DNA of 32,549 nucleotides from JAVBJV01 sp031546815 (GCA_031546815.1 JAVBJV010000042.1:1-32549), one strand, 5' to 3'. Positions 7,569 through 16,906 are shown, numbered from the stretch's first letter. Notes: generated by a model not told the origin, from the sequence alone. Numbers and translations: made by a program.

Positions 7569-7592
7569 GCCTCGTAAACAGGCTTTTGATCG

Positions 7593-8462
7593 ATGATCCG
7601 GCTGTCCATTATCAAACGCCAATCGATGGCACGTATGGTGTTGCCACTGACGTTTGTGGTGGCCCTCATGCTGTTGATGGTGGGGCGCGCCGATAGCGGT
7701 GTTTCCGATCGCATGCGCATGTGGCTGGCCGATGGGCTGGCCCCCTTTTACCGGGTGATGTCGACCCCGATCGAACACGTCAACGCATTCGTGACCGAGG
7801 TGCAGGCCCTGTGGAGTCTGCGCAGCGAAAACGCCGCCCTGCGGGCCGATAACGAGGTCTTGCGCCAGTGGCAGGCCTCGGCCCTGGCGCTCGAGGCCGA
7901 GAACCGCGCGCTCAAGGCGCAGCTCGGCTGGATCCCCGAGATCGCCGGGCGTTTCACAACCGGGCGTGTAGTGGCGGATTTTGGCGGCGTGTATGCGCGC
8001 GCCATGCTGCTGGCCGTGGTGCCCGGGCACAGTGTGACCAAGGGGCAGGTGGCGCTGGACGGGCGTGGCGTGGTCGGGCGGGTGACCGAGGTCGGCAGCC
8101 GCAGCGCACGCATCCTGTTGCTGACCGATATCAACAGCCGCCTGCCGGTGACGCTGGAGAGCAGCCGCAGCCGCGCGCTGCTGGTCGGCACGAATGGCGA
8201 GCGGCCGCGTCTGCTGCATTGGATACAGGGCGTCACCCCGACCGAGGGCGAACGCGTGGTCACCAGCGCCGATGCCGGTGTGGTGCCCGCCGGATTGCCG
8301 GTTGGCGTGGTGCGCTATGCCGCCAACGGTGTGCCCGAGGTAGAGCCGCTGGCCCGGTTGAACCGGCTGGATGTGGTGCGCCTGTTCGACTACGGCATGC
8401 AGGGAATTCTGCCGCCGGAAGCAATTGCCCGGCCGGAACCGCGCGGCGCCGGGCGGCGATAG
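7593..8462 (+). CDS. mreC: Rod shape-determining protein MreC
   Basis: Bitopic inner-membrane protein whose periplasmic part links MreB filaments to PBP2. The 289 residues fit the family. There is a short cytoplasmic N-terminus, a membrane segment at about residues 12-28 (MVLPLTFVVALMLLMVG), then a coiled coil at about 70-110 (LRSENAALRADNEVLRQW and following). The beta-rich MreC domain follows (VALDGRGVVGRVTEVGSRSA, LLTDINSRLPV). It lies 60 bases after mreB and 4 bases before mreD, within one operon. Confidence 0.94.
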   Translation: MIRLSIIKRQSMARMVLPLTFVVALMLLMVGRADSGVSDRMRMWLADGLAPFYRVMSTPIEHVNAFVTEVQALWSLRSENAALRADNEVLRQWQASALALEAENRALKAQLGWIPEIAGRFTTGRVVADFGGVYARAMLLAVVPGHSVTKGQVALDGRGVVGRVTEVGSRSARILLLTDINSRLPVTLESSRSRALLVGTNGERPRLLHWIQGVTPTEGERVVTSADAGVVPAGLPVGVVRYAANGVPEVEPLARLNRLDVVRLFDYGMQGILPPEAIARPEPRGAGRR

Positions 8463-8466
8463 GTAT

Positions 8467-8994
8467 ATGTCGGTTTACGAACCCCGGCGCACAGTCTGGC
8501 AGCAGCTGGATTTCTGTGCCCGGATGACTTTTCCAGCCCTGCTGACTGTTCTGCTGCTGATATTGGCCAGCCTGCCGCTGGGGCCAACCGGCGGCAGTGT
8601 GGGCAGTGCGGTGCTGGTGCCCAGCGTGGTGTTCTGGACGGTGTTCCGGCCACAGGTGATGCCTCCGCCGATTGTGCTGCTGCTGGGGGTGCTGGCGGAT
8701 CTGCTGTCCAGCACGCTGCTGGGCGTCAACGCGATGGCGCTGCTGGTGCTGTTTTCGGTGTTGCTGCCGGTGCGCAAGATGATCGCGCCGCTGTCCTTCC
8801 CGCTGGTCTGGTGCAATGTGCTGTTGCTGGCGCTGCTGTATGCAGTGCTGCAATGGTGCATGCTGTCGCTGCTGACGCTGCGGCTGCTGCCGGTGATTTC
8901 GCTGTTGCCGCAGATCGCCATGACGGCGGTGCTGTATCCCGCCCTGTCGCTGTTGCTGACGCGACTGCATCACATGATCGACGACGCCGCATGA
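8467..8994 (+). CDS. mreD: Rod shape-determining protein MreD
   Basis: Small polytopic inner-membrane protein of the elongasome, 175 residues with about five hydrophobic segments (for example FPALLTVLLLILASLPLG and VMPPPIVLLLGVLADLLSST). The sequence is mostly Leu, Val and Met, as usual for this poorly conserved family, so position between mreC and mrdA is part of the evidence. The ATG at 8467 lies 4 bases after the mreC stop. The stop overlaps the mrdA start (ATGA), which implies translational coupling. Confidence 0.88.
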   Translation: MSVYEPRRTVWQQLDFCARMTFPALLTVLLLILASLPLGPTGGSVGSAVLVPSVVFWTVFRPQVMPPPIVLLLGVLADLLSSTLLGVNAMALLVLFSVLLPVRKMIAPLSFPLVWCNVLLLALLYAVLQWCMLSLLTLRLLPVISLLPQIAMTAVLYPALSLLLTRLHHMIDDAA

Positions 8995-10853
8995 TCCAGC
9001 GCGATGGCAAGCAGCACCGGGTTTTCAAGCGCCGCGCCCTGATGATGATGGGCGTGCAGACGGCGGTGCTTGGCGTGCTGGGCGCACGGCTGTGGAGCAT
9101 GCAGATCCTCGAAGGGGAGCGCTATGCGAACCTGGCCGAAGGGAACCGTATCTCCACGCGCCTGACCATCCCGTCCCGCGGACGCCTGCTGGACCGGGGC
9201 GGAGATGTGCTGGCCGGGAACCAGACCAACTGGCGCGTGCTGCTGGTGGTCGAACAGGCGGGCGATGTGAATGCTGTTCTATCCACCCTGTCGCGCGTTC
9301 TGCCGCTGAGTGAATCCGACCGTGCGCGCGTGGATCGCGACGTTGCCCGCCGCCGCCGTTTTGTGCCGGTGGTGGTGAAGGAATTCGTCAGCTGGGACGA
9401 GATGATGAAGGTCGAGGTCAACGCCCCCGATCTGCCCGGCATCATGACCGACGTGGGCGCCACGCGCTTCTATCCGTATGGCGAGGATCTGGCGCATGTG
9501 ATCGGATATGTCGCCCCGCCATCGGACAGCGATCTGGGCGAGGACCCGCTGCTGGAACAGCCCGGCATCCGCGTGGGCCGCGCGGGGCTTGAGAAGACTC
9601 ACGAACGCGTGCTGCGTGGCCGCGCCGGTTCGATCCAGCTCGAGGTGAATGCCGGTGGGCGCATCATCCGCGAACTCGACCGTCTGGAAGGGCAGAGCGG
9701 GCAGGATATCCACCTGACCCTGGATGGAGAATTGCAGCGCGCGGTGTGCAAGCGCATGGGCGAGGAGAGTGCCTCGGCCGTGATCATGGATGTGCATAAC
9801 GGCGAAGTGCTGGCGATGGCGACCAACCCGTCCTTCGATCCGTCGCTGTTCAATTCCGGCGTGACGCAGGCGCAGTGGCGCGAATGGACCAACAACCGCC
9901 GCGCGCCGCTGATCAACAAGGCAGGCGCGGGGCTGTATTCGCCAGGATCGACATACAAGATGCTGGTCGGACTGGCGGCGCTGGACGCCAAGGTGGTGAC
10001 CCCGACCGAACGAATTTCGTGCCCGGGGCATTACGATCTAGGGAATGCGCGGTTCCATTGCTGGAATCGCTCGGGCCATGGCGCGCTGGATCTACGCACC
10101 GCGATCAAATACTCGTGCGACTGCTATTTTTACGAGGCGGCGAAACGCACCGGGATCGACAGGATCGCCGCGATGTCGCGCCGCTTCGGGTTGGGCGAGA
10201 TGCCGCCGATCGAACTGCCCAACATGCGCAGCGGCCTGATCCCGACGATTGCGTGGCGTCAGGCGCAGGGGAAAGGCTGGGCGCAGGGCGATACGGTCGT
10301 GCACGGCATCGGGCAGGGCTTCACGCTGGTAACGCCGCTGCAACTGGCAACGATGACGGCGCGTCTGGCGCTGGGCCGTGCGGTGCAGCCGCATCTGACC
10401 AAGGCGATCGGCGGCGTGGCGCTGAAGGGTGGGGCCGAGGAAGACTGGCCTCTGCTGGGTATCCCCGACCGCGATCTGCGGCTGGTGCGCGAGGGCATGT
10501 GGGCGGTGGTGAACGAAGGCGGCGGCACGGCCGGGCGCACGCGTCTGACGAACGGCATTGTGATGGCGGGCAAGACGGGCACCACACAGGTGCGCCGCGT
10601 GTCGCGCCAGGATCGCGAACGCGGTTTCCGGGCCGAATCCCTGCCGTGGGAGTATCGGCCGCACGCGCTGTATGTCGGGTATGCACCGTATGACCAGCCG
10701 AAATATGCATGTGCCGTGGTGGTTGAACACGGCCTGTCCGGTGGTGCTGCGGCAGGGCCGATTGCGCGTGACATCATGATGGAAGCCTTCGCCCGGAATT
10801 CGGTTGCGCGGGTACCGTCGAATTTGCGCCCCGCTGGCAGCGCAGGAGGCTGA
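8991..10853 (+). CDS. mrdA: Penicillin-binding protein 2 (elongation-specific transpeptidase)
   Basis: Class B PBP that cross-links peptidoglycan during lateral elongation with RodA. It has 620 residues. A basic N-terminus leads into one membrane anchor (about residues 17-36, LMMMGVQTAVLGVLGARLWS). The dimerisation domain is marked by IPSRGRLLDRGG. The transpeptidase domain has all three active-site motifs: STYK with Ser320, SCD at 375 (the SxD form of the second motif is common in PBP2) and KTG at 528-530. The start ATG overlaps the mreD stop, and the stop overlaps the rodA start. Confidence 0.96.
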   Translation: MIQRDGKQHRVFKRRALMMMGVQTAVLGVLGARLWSMQILEGERYANLAEGNRISTRLTIPSRGRLLDRGGDVLAGNQTNWRVLLVVEQAGDVNAVLSTLSRVLPLSESDRARVDRDVARRRRFVPVVVKEFVSWDEMMKVEVNAPDLPGIMTDVGATRFYPYGEDLAHVIGYVAPPSDSDLGEDPLLEQPGIRVGRAGLEKTHERVLRGRAGSIQLEVNAGGRIIRELDRLEGQSGQDIHLTLDGELQRAVCKRMGEESASAVIMDVHNGEVLAMATNPSFDPSLFNSGVTQAQWREWTNNRRAPLINKAGAGLYSPGSTYKMLVGLAALDAKVVTPTERISCPGHYDLGNARFHCWNRSGHGALDLRTAIKYSCDCYFYEAAKRTGIDRIAAMSRRFGLGEMPPIELPNMRSGLIPTIAWRQAQGKGWAQGDTVVHGIGQGFTLVTPLQLATMTARLALGRAVQPHLTKAIGGVALKGGAEEDWPLLGIPDRDLRLVREGMWAVVNEGGGTAGRTRLTNGIVMAGKTGTTQVRRVSRQDRERGFRAESLPWEYRPHALYVGYAPYDQPKYACAVVVEHGLSGGAAAGPIARDIMMEAFARNSVARVPSNLRPAGSAGG

Positions 10854-11992
10854 TGATGGAACGCAGACTGCATCGTTCAGTATCCGGTGGCCTGGCGGCC
10901 AAGCTGTGGCGCGTGAACTGGATTTTTGTGCTGCTGCTCTGTGCGCTGGCAGGGGTTGGCTATCTGGCCCTGTATTCGGCGGGCGGCGGGGTTGAACCCT
11001 ATGCCGGGCGCCATGCGCTGCGCTTCGGGTTCGGGCTGGTGATGATGCTGGGCATCGCGATGGTCGATATCCGCACGATCCAGACGATGGCCTGGCCGTT
11101 CTACATCCTGTCGCTGGCGTTGCTGATCGTGGTGGCGGTTGCAGGACGCGTGGGGATGGGGGCGCAGCGCTGGATCGATCTGGGTGTCATCCAGCTGCAA
11201 CCGTCAGAACTGATGAAGATCGCGCTGGTGGTGATACTGGCGTCGTGGTTTCACAAGGCGGACTGGGAACGGGTGGGCAGCCCCACGTTCCTGATCGTGC
11301 CGATCCTGCTGGTGTTTGTGCCGGCGGTGCTGATCCTGAAGCAGCCCAATCTGGGCACGGCTGTCATCACCATTACCATCGGTGGGGCGGTGTTCATGGC
11401 GGCCGGTGTGCGGCTGTGGAAATTTGCCATCGTGGCAGGCGCGGCGGCACTGATTGCGCCGATTGCGTACAGCCATCTGCATGATTACCAGCGCGCCCGC
11501 ATCACAACCTTCCTGAACCCCGAGGCGGATCCGCTGGGGGCTGGTTACAACATCATCCAGTCGCGCATTGCGCTGGGGTCCGGCGGGATGTGGGGCAAGG
11601 GGTTCCAGCAGGGGACACAGGGCTATCTGAACTTTCTGCCCGAGAAGCAGACCGACTTCATTTTTACCGTCTGGGCCGAGGAATTCGGCTTTGTCGGCAG
11701 CATCAGCGTGATGTTTTTGCTGCTGACCATCATCCTGTGGGGAATGGGGATGGCGCTGTCGTGCCGACATCAGTTCGGGCGGCTGTTGTCGCTGGGGCTG
11801 ATGTTCAACTTCTTCATGTATATCGCGGTGAATGTGTCGATGGTGATGGGGGTGATCCCGGTAGGGGGCGTGCCCATGCCGCTGGTCTCGCACGGTGGGT
11901 CGGCGATGATTACCGTCATGCTGGGATTTGGCCTGTTGATGAGCGCCTATATCCATCGCGGTTCCGAATATGGGGCCGAAACCGAGGAATAA
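10853..11992 (+). CDS. rodA: Peptidoglycan glycosyltransferase RodA
   Basis: SEDS-family polymerase that extends glycan strands from lipid II as partner of PBP2. It has 379 residues and about ten membrane segments. Family signatures are IQLQPSELMKIALV, LKQPNLGTAVI, FLPEKQTDFIFTVWAEEFGF (with the functional Glu/Asp loop) and VGGVPMPLVSHGGSAMI near the C-terminus. The start may be the ATG at 10853, overlapping the mrdA stop by one base, or the next codon at 10856; both follow AGGAGG closely. It is the last gene of the mreBCD-mrdA-rodA cluster. Confidence 0.96.
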   Translation: MMERRLHRSVSGGLAAKLWRVNWIFVLLLCALAGVGYLALYSAGGGVEPYAGRHALRFGFGLVMMLGIAMVDIRTIQTMAWPFYILSLALLIVVAVAGRVGMGAQRWIDLGVIQLQPSELMKIALVVILASWFHKADWERVGSPTFLIVPILLVFVPAVLILKQPNLGTAVITITIGGAVFMAAGVRLWKFAIVAGAAALIAPIAYSHLHDYQRARITTFLNPEADPLGAGYNIIQSRIALGSGGMWGKGFQQGTQGYLNFLPEKQTDFIFTVWAEEFGFVGSISVMFLLLTIILWGMGMALSCRHQFGRLLSLGLMFNFFMYIAVNVSMVMGVIPVGGVPMPLVSHGGSAMITVMLGFGLLMSAYIHRGSEYGAETEE

Positions 11993-11999
11993 TCGGTGA

Positions 12000-12030
12000 G
12001 GGGCAAATAAATTGCGTCTGCCCCCTTTTC
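12000..12030 (+). terminator. Probable terminator after rodA
   Basis: GGGGCA (12000-12005) pairs with TGCCCC (12019-12024) over a 13-base loop, followed by CTTTTC. The stem is short, but its place just after rodA and before the tRNA suits the end of the shape operon. Confidence 0.5.
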
Positions 12031-12070
12031 AAGCCGCAGAGGCCTTGTTATACGCCGCCCTCCTGAAGGG

Positions 12071-12146
<76 letters not shown>

Positions 12147-12362
12147 ATCTCCTTTCAAACCTTCAGTGAATTTTCGGCATCAGTAGACTGACGTTTATGC
12201 CTTCGCGGACTTGTCTGCGCGCGGTCTGTCAGCCGTATTTTTCCGTACGCAATCGGGCTTTCTGTAATTGGCTATTCTTCAGTGATGGCCCTTCACGGGG
12301 CGGTCGCTGCAACAGGCGCGTGTGGAAGCGTGCAACAAACTCGCCTTCATACCGGGCATCGA

Positions 12363-12390
12363 TTGACACTGATAATGATTCGCATTTACT
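12363..12390 (+). promoter_or_regulatory. Iron-responsive promoter with Fur box
   Basis: TTGACA (12363-12368) is followed about 16 bases later by TTTACT (12385-12390) as -35 and -10. The spacer holds TGATAATGATTCGCATTTA (12370-12388), a good match to the Fur consensus, with AATG-ATTCG-CATT symmetry. Fur bound here would cover the promoter, so the receptor operon should be silent in iron-replete cells. Confidence 0.8.
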
Positions 12391-12433
12391 TAACGAGGAC
12401 GTGACTGAAAATGCGAAAGTAGAAAGTGAGTCC

Positions 12434-14647
12434 ATGCACAAAACCCGCGGCTGCGACAAGCCGAACTCAGTTCTTCCTCCTGACAGCGGCGTTGTCGCAT
12501 CGGATATGATATGCCTGCGCGTGACGGGCGCAGTGGTAGCGCTTGGTCTTGCCTTGGCGCCCACGGCTCATGCCCAGCAGGCGCCGGAAACCATCGGGGC
12601 ATCGAGTGCGGTGACCCTGTCGCCGATCGATGTCGACGCCGCACCCGCAACAGCACTGCCCGCGCCCTATGCCGGTGGACAGGTGGCGCAGGGTGGGTCG
12701 CTCGGGCTGCTGGGGTCACAGAACGTGATGGACTCACCGTTCAGCACCACCAACTACACCCGCGAGCTGATCGAGAATCAGCAGGGGCGTACCGCCGCCG
12801 ATACGTTGATCAACGATGCCTCGGTCCGGCTTACCACCGGCAGCAACGGCTTCGACGATACGTTCCAGGCGCGCGGCTTCCCCGTCGGCGGGCAGGATGT
12901 TGGGCTGAACGGTCTGTATGGTCTGGTGTCCCCGAACCGTGTGCAGGCGCAGATTATCGAGCGTATCGAACTGCTGCGGGGGCCGGGCGCGCTGGTCAAT
13001 GGTCTCGCACCGGGTGGCAGCATCGGTGGTGGCATCAACATCGTCACGGCGCGCGCAGGCGATCAGCCGCTGACCCGCTTGACGCCGACCTTCATGAGCA
13101 ACGGCAACTTTGGCGCTGCCGTCGATATCGGCCGCCGCTATGGGCAGAACAACGAGTGGGGCGTCCGCTTCAACGGCCTGTTCCGCGATGGCGAGGCCTC
13201 GATCGAAGATGGTAACCTGCGCAGCGGTCTGGCGGCGCTGGGTGTGGACTATCGCGGGGAACGTCTGCGATGGTCTCTCGACGCGATTTTCCAGCGCGAC
13301 GACACCGAGAATTTCCGCCCGCAGATCGCCATCCTGCCCACCGTCACCAGCATTCCGGCGCCACCCAATGCGCGCAGCAACTGGTTCCCCGGAACGAAGT
13401 TGTCCCAGCAGGACACAACGGTCGCCACGCGGCTGGAATACGACCTGACAGAATCGCTGACGGCCTATGCCGCGATCGGGTATCGGGACGGCTGGAACGA
13501 CCAGGACTTCCCGAATGCGAACCCCGGTGTTGATGCACTCGGCAACTTCAGGGTTCTCAATTCCTACTACGATTCCTATTCGCAGACGTACAGCGGCACC
13601 GTCGGCGCGAACTGGCGCTTCAACCTGCTGGGTGTGAAGCATACGCTTAATTTCGGCTACTCTGGCTTCCAGCAGGAGGCAGGCAACGCCTATATCACGT
13701 CGACCGGCCGTGCCAATTCCAGCATTTACAACCCGTCGCAATTGCCGATCATCACCGCACCGCGCACCGATCCGCAGCGGGCATCCGTGTCCACGTTATC
13801 CAGCTTCGCGGTGGCCGACACGCTGTCCTTCTTTAACGATCGCGTGCTTCTGACCGGTGGTGTGCGCTGGCAGAATGTGGCGGCCAACAGCTACAACACG
13901 GCGACAGGCGCGCGCACCAGCCGTTACGATGCGGATGCAACATCGCCCATGTTCGGGCTGGTTGTGAAACCCTGGGAGAACGTCTCGGTCTACGCCAACT
14001 ACGCCGAGGGTCTGACGCGCGGCACCATCGTGGGCGCAGGTTACAACAATGCCGGCGAGATTCTGGATCCCTACAAGTCGGAACAGTACGAGGCCGGGGT
14101 GAGGGTGGACTGGGGCAAGGTGATGACCACCGTCTCGATCTTCCAGATTGCCCGGCCAAACTCCATCCGGACAGCCGCGAACAACCTTGCCTATGACGGC
14201 GAGCAGCGGAACCGCGGCATCGAGGTCTCGGCCTATGGCGAGATCGTCCCCGGTCTGCGCGGCATGGCCAGCGCGATGTATCTGAAGCCCGAGCTGACCA
14301 ACCCGACCATTGCGGCGGAACGCGGCAACGATGCTGCCGGTGTGCCGAACTGGACCTTCTCGGGCGGGCTTGACTGGGATCTGCCGTGGGTGCCCGGTCT
14401 CTCGCTCAACGGGCGCGTGATCTATACCGGTGGTGCCTATATGACGACCGCCAACACCCTGCGGTTCGACGACTGGACCCGTGTTGATTTCGGTGCCCAG
14501 TACAGGACCGAGATCGCCAAAACACCAATCGTGTTCCGCGCGAATCTCGAGAACGCTTTCGGGGCGGATTACTGGCTGACGACCGGCAACTATGTGACGG
14601 TCGGCTCGCCCAGGACATTCATCTTCTCTGCGTCTGTCGATTTCTGA
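12434..14647 (+). CDS. TonB-dependent siderophore receptor
   Basis: Outer-membrane gated channel importing a ferric siderophore with TonB-ExbBD energy. From the chosen ATG it has 737 residues. A long N-terminal region ends in a signal peptide (VTGAVVALGLALAPTAHA, then QQ), followed by a possible TonB box (TLSPIDVDA). The plug domain is marked by LINDASVRLTT, QARGFPVGGQDVGLNG, ERIELLRGPGALVNG and SIGGGINIVTA. The 22-strand barrel follows and ends with the typical aromatic residue (FSASVDF). The frame is open upstream to 12197, but the Fur-box promoter at 12363-12390 excludes those starts; a GTG at 12401 would lie almost at the transcript start. The ligand cannot be told from sequence. The gene heads an iron-uptake operon with the three membrane proteins that follow. 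Confidence 0.93.
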   Translation: MHKTRGCDKPNSVLPPDSGVVASDMICLRVTGAVVALGLALAPTAHAQQAPETIGASSAVTLSPIDVDAAPATALPAPYAGGQVAQGGSLGLLGSQNVMDSPFSTTNYTRELIENQQGRTAADTLINDASVRLTTGSNGFDDTFQARGFPVGGQDVGLNGLYGLVSPNRVQAQIIERIELLRGPGALVNGLAPGGSIGGGINIVTARAGDQPLTRLTPTFMSNGNFGAAVDIGRRYGQNNEWGVRFNGLFRDGEASIEDGNLRSGLAALGVDYRGERLRWSLDAIFQRDDTENFRPQIAILPTVTSIPAPPNARSNWFPGTKLSQQDTTVATRLEYDLTESLTAYAAIGYRDGWNDQDFPNANPGVDALGNFRVLNSYYDSYSQTYSGTVGANWRFNLLGVKHTLNFGYSGFQQEAGNAYITSTGRANSSIYNPSQLPIITAPRTDPQRASVSTLSSFAVADTLSFFNDRVLLTGGVRWQNVAANSYNTATGARTSRYDADATSPMFGLVVKPWENVSVYANYAEGLTRGTIVGAGYNNAGEILDPYKSEQYEAGVRVDWGKVMTTVSIFQIARPNSIRTAANNLAYDGEQRNRGIEVSAYGEIVPGLRGMASAMYLKPELTNPTIAAERGNDAAGVPNWTFSGGLDWDLPWVPGLSLNGRVIYTGGAYMTTANTLRFDDWTRVDFGAQYRTEIAKTPIVFRANLENAFGADYWLTTGNYVTVGSPRTFIFSASVDF

Positions 14648-14660
14648 CGTTTGCTGACAT

Positions 14661-14690
14661 CCCCCATCCGCCAACTTTGCCGGATGGGGG
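14661..14690 (+). other. Intra-operon GC hairpin after the receptor gene
   Basis: CCCCCATCCG (14661-14670) pairs perfectly with CGGATGGGGG (14681-14690) over a 10-base loop. No T-run follows on this strand. It lies 13 bases after the receptor stop and 16 before the next gene, a layout that would stabilise the receptor message or partly terminate it, leaving less of the downstream membrane proteins. Confidence 0.65.
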
Positions 14691-14706
14691 GGGATAAGGT
14701 GGACAT

Positions 14707-15033
14707 ATGATCCTTGCCGGGCAGTATCTCAAAGCTGATCGCTTCGCACGTGCCGTCGAGATTGCCGCGCGGGCGATTGCGGCCATTCTCGGCGGATATG
14801 GTCTGGCCGTGCTGTGCTCTGTCGCGCTCGCCATGGTGCTGCCGATGGCACGGGCGGATGCGGTGCTGACGGGAATGCTGGCGGGGCTGGCCGTGCATGC
14901 GGGCAGCGCCATCTGGGTCTTTGCAGCATCAAGTGCCGCGCGAGCGTGGGTGGGGTTGCTGGTCGCCGCCGTGCCACTTGCGGCCACGGCCATGCTGGGG
15001 CTTTGGCGCACCACGGGAGGAATGCTGCCGTGA
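14707..15033 (+). CDS. DUF3649-like small membrane protein of an iron-uptake operon
   Basis: A 108-residue protein with about three membrane segments (IAAILGGYGLAVLCSVALAM, ADAVLTGMLAGLAVHAGSAI and WVGLLVAAVPLAATAMLGLW). Small proteins of this layout, often labelled DUF3649, occur beside TonB receptors and PepSY proteins in iron-regulated operons; assignment here is by topology, length and context. The molecular role is unknown. The stop overlaps the GTG start of the PepSY gene, so the two are translationally coupled. A weak match to the DUF is possible, so treat the family name as likely rather than proven. Confidence 0.8.
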   Translation: MILAGQYLKADRFARAVEIAARAIAAILGGYGLAVLCSVALAMVLPMARADAVLTGMLAGLAVHAGSAIWVFAASSAARAWVGLLVAAVPLAATAMLGLWRTTGGMLP

Positions 15034-16577
15034 AGACCGGATTCCGCCAGTCCATGGCGTGGCTGCACACCTGGTCCGGCCTGCTTGCGGGCTGGATTCT
15101 GTTCGCCGTTTTCCTGACCGGCACAGCCAGTTATTTCCGGCCGGAAATCACCGCGTGGATGCGGCCCGAGATACAGCGTGCCACCACCCACATGTCATCC
15201 GTGCAGCCCATGGTGGATGCGTTGACCCGGATGTCGCCCGCCGGCTTCACCCTGGTGCTTCCGGATGAGCGGACTGCGCTGGCCAGTGCTTACTGGCGCG
15301 ATGCCGCAGCGGGCCGTCGCGGCTTTCGGGAAGTGTTGCTGGACCCGGCGACGGGTGAGCAGGTCTCGGGGCGGGATACGCGCGGTGGGGAGTTTTTCTT
15401 CCGCCTTCACTTTCAGCTCCACTACATGAGCCCGCTCTGGGGGCGGTGGATCGTCAGTTTCTGCGCGATGATGATGCTCGTCGCGATCATCAGCGGTGTG
15501 ATCACGCATCGGCGCATCTTCGCGGATTTCTTCACCTTCCGCCCGCGCAAGGGGCAGCGTTCGTGGCTCGACGCACATGCGGCGGTGGCGACCCTGGCAC
15601 TGCCGTATCACATGATGATCACTTTCACCGGGCTGGTGACGCTGATGGTGATGTTGATGCCCTGGGGCGTGCAGGTGGCCTATCAGGGCGATACGCGCGC
15701 GTTCAATGCCGAGGCCTTCGGGCGTTCGGTCGCCGGTCCTCCGGCAGGGCAGGCTGCGCCGCTTGTGCCGGTGGACAGGCTGCTGGTCGAGGCATCGCAT
15801 CTGTGGGGTGGGGCACAGGCCGCGCGCGTCGTGGTGTCTCACCCCGGCGACGCCGCCGCGCGAGTGGAGGTTTTGCGCGGCCCCGACGGGCGACTTTCCA
15901 ACCAGCGCGACACGGTGGTCTTCGATGGCGTCACCGGCGCGGTGATCGCGCGAGAGGGTACAGACAGCACGGTGGCGGCGACGCATGGCGTGATGTTCGG
16001 GCTGCATCTTGCGCGCTTTGCCGGGCCAGTGCTGCGCGTGTTGTTCTTTCTTTCCGGTCTGGCGGGCACGGCAATGGTCGGCACCGGCCTGATCCTGTGG
16101 GCGGTGAAGGAGCGGCAGGCCGCAATGCGGGCCGGGCGCACAGGCTTTGGCCTGAGGCTGGTGGAGGTGCTGAACCTTGCCACCGTGGCCGGACTGCCCG
16201 TCGCCATGGTTGCTTTCTTCTGGCTCAACCGACTTCTCCCCGCCGACCTGTCCGAACGCGCTGCGTGGGAAGTGAATGGCTTCTTCATCATCTGGGGTGT
16301 CTGTCTGGTACACGCCGCCCTGCGTCTGGGCGGTCGGCGCGGCTGGGTGGAGCAACTGGCTCTGGCGGGGCTGCTGGGGATGGGGCTACCGGTGCTCAAC
16401 GCGCTGACAACGCCGGGGCATCTGGCCGGCCTGGACCTGACGGTGGCGGCGATGGGGGCGGCGTGGGGGAGTGCGGCACTCTACCTTACGCGCCGCAGTA
16501 CAGCGCCGGTGCGGAAGGCGGTCAGAAGAAACCCCAGTCGGGGGCAGACACAAGCCGTGGTGGAGTTGCAAGCATGA
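15030..16577 (+). CDS. PepSY-associated membrane protein (iron uptake, probable ferric-siderophore reductase type)
   Basis: A 515-residue inner-membrane protein of the PepSY_TM family. The start region FRQSMAWLHTWSGLLAGWIL is the family's signature first helix. Next come the membrane-flanked periplasmic part (FHFQLHYMSPLWGRWIVSF), LDAHAAVATLALPYHMMITF and ATHGVMFGLHLARFAGP. Several His residues lie in or near the helices, as expected for haem binding or electron transfer. Members of this family near siderophore receptors are thought, or in some cases shown, to reduce ferric siderophores in the periplasm; that role is inference here. The GTG start at 15030 is chosen because GGGAGG lies 8 bases upstream and it overlaps the previous stop. 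Confidence 0.88.
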   Translation: MKTGFRQSMAWLHTWSGLLAGWILFAVFLTGTASYFRPEITAWMRPEIQRATTHMSSVQPMVDALTRMSPAGFTLVLPDERTALASAYWRDAAAGRRGFREVLLDPATGEQVSGRDTRGGEFFFRLHFQLHYMSPLWGRWIVSFCAMMMLVAIISGVITHRRIFADFFTFRPRKGQRSWLDAHAAVATLALPYHMMITFTGLVTLMVMLMPWGVQVAYQGDTRAFNAEAFGRSVAGPPAGQAAPLVPVDRLLVEASHLWGGAQAARVVVSHPGDAAARVEVLRGPDGRLSNQRDTVVFDGVTGAVIAREGTDSTVAATHGVMFGLHLARFAGPVLRVLFFLSGLAGTAMVGTGLILWAVKERQAAMRAGRTGFGLRLVEVLNLATVAGLPVAMVAFFWLNRLLPADLSERAAWEVNGFFIIWGVCLVHAALRLGGRRGWVEQLALAGLLGMGLPVLNALTTPGHLAGLDLTVAAMGAAWGSAALYLTRRSTAPVRKAVRRNPSRGQTQAVVELQA

Positions 16578-16906
16578 GTACCCTTGGCCTGGCTCTGGCG
16601 TATGTGGGCTTCACGGGGCTGTGCCTGGCGATGGAGCGGCATCACGAACAGGTCTTTGGCAGCCGCCGCATACCCATCTGGCGTGGGCGGTTCTTCAGAA
16701 GTGTGGGGTGGTTGTTGCTTGCTGTCTCGCTTCTGCCGGCTGTCCTGGAAGCGGGGTGGGGGCTGGGGATTGTTTTGTGGGCAGGGGGGCTCACCGCAGC
16801 CGCTTTGCTGCTGGCCGTCCTACTGCCTTACGCACCGCGGGTGGCTGCTGCGCTCGGCCCGGCATTGGTTCCCGTTGTGCTGTTTATGATCCATCTTGGG
16901 TTGTGA
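16574..16906 (+). CDS. DUF3325-like small membrane protein
   Basis: A 110-residue protein with three hydrophobic segments: GLALAYVGFTGLCLAM (1), VGWLLLAVSLLPAVLEAGWG (2) and the C-terminal stretch (3). The motif AMERHHEQVFG after the first segment is typical of DUF3325 proteins, which end many TonB-receptor/PepSY iron operons. Function is unknown. The ATG overlaps the stop of the PepSY gene (ATGA), so it is the last coupled gene of the operon. Confidence 0.82.
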   Translation: MSTLGLALAYVGFTGLCLAMERHHEQVFGSRRIPIWRGRFFRSVGWLLLAVSLLPAVLEAGWGLGIVLWAGGLTAAALLLAVLLPYAPRVAAALGPALVPVVLFMIHLGL

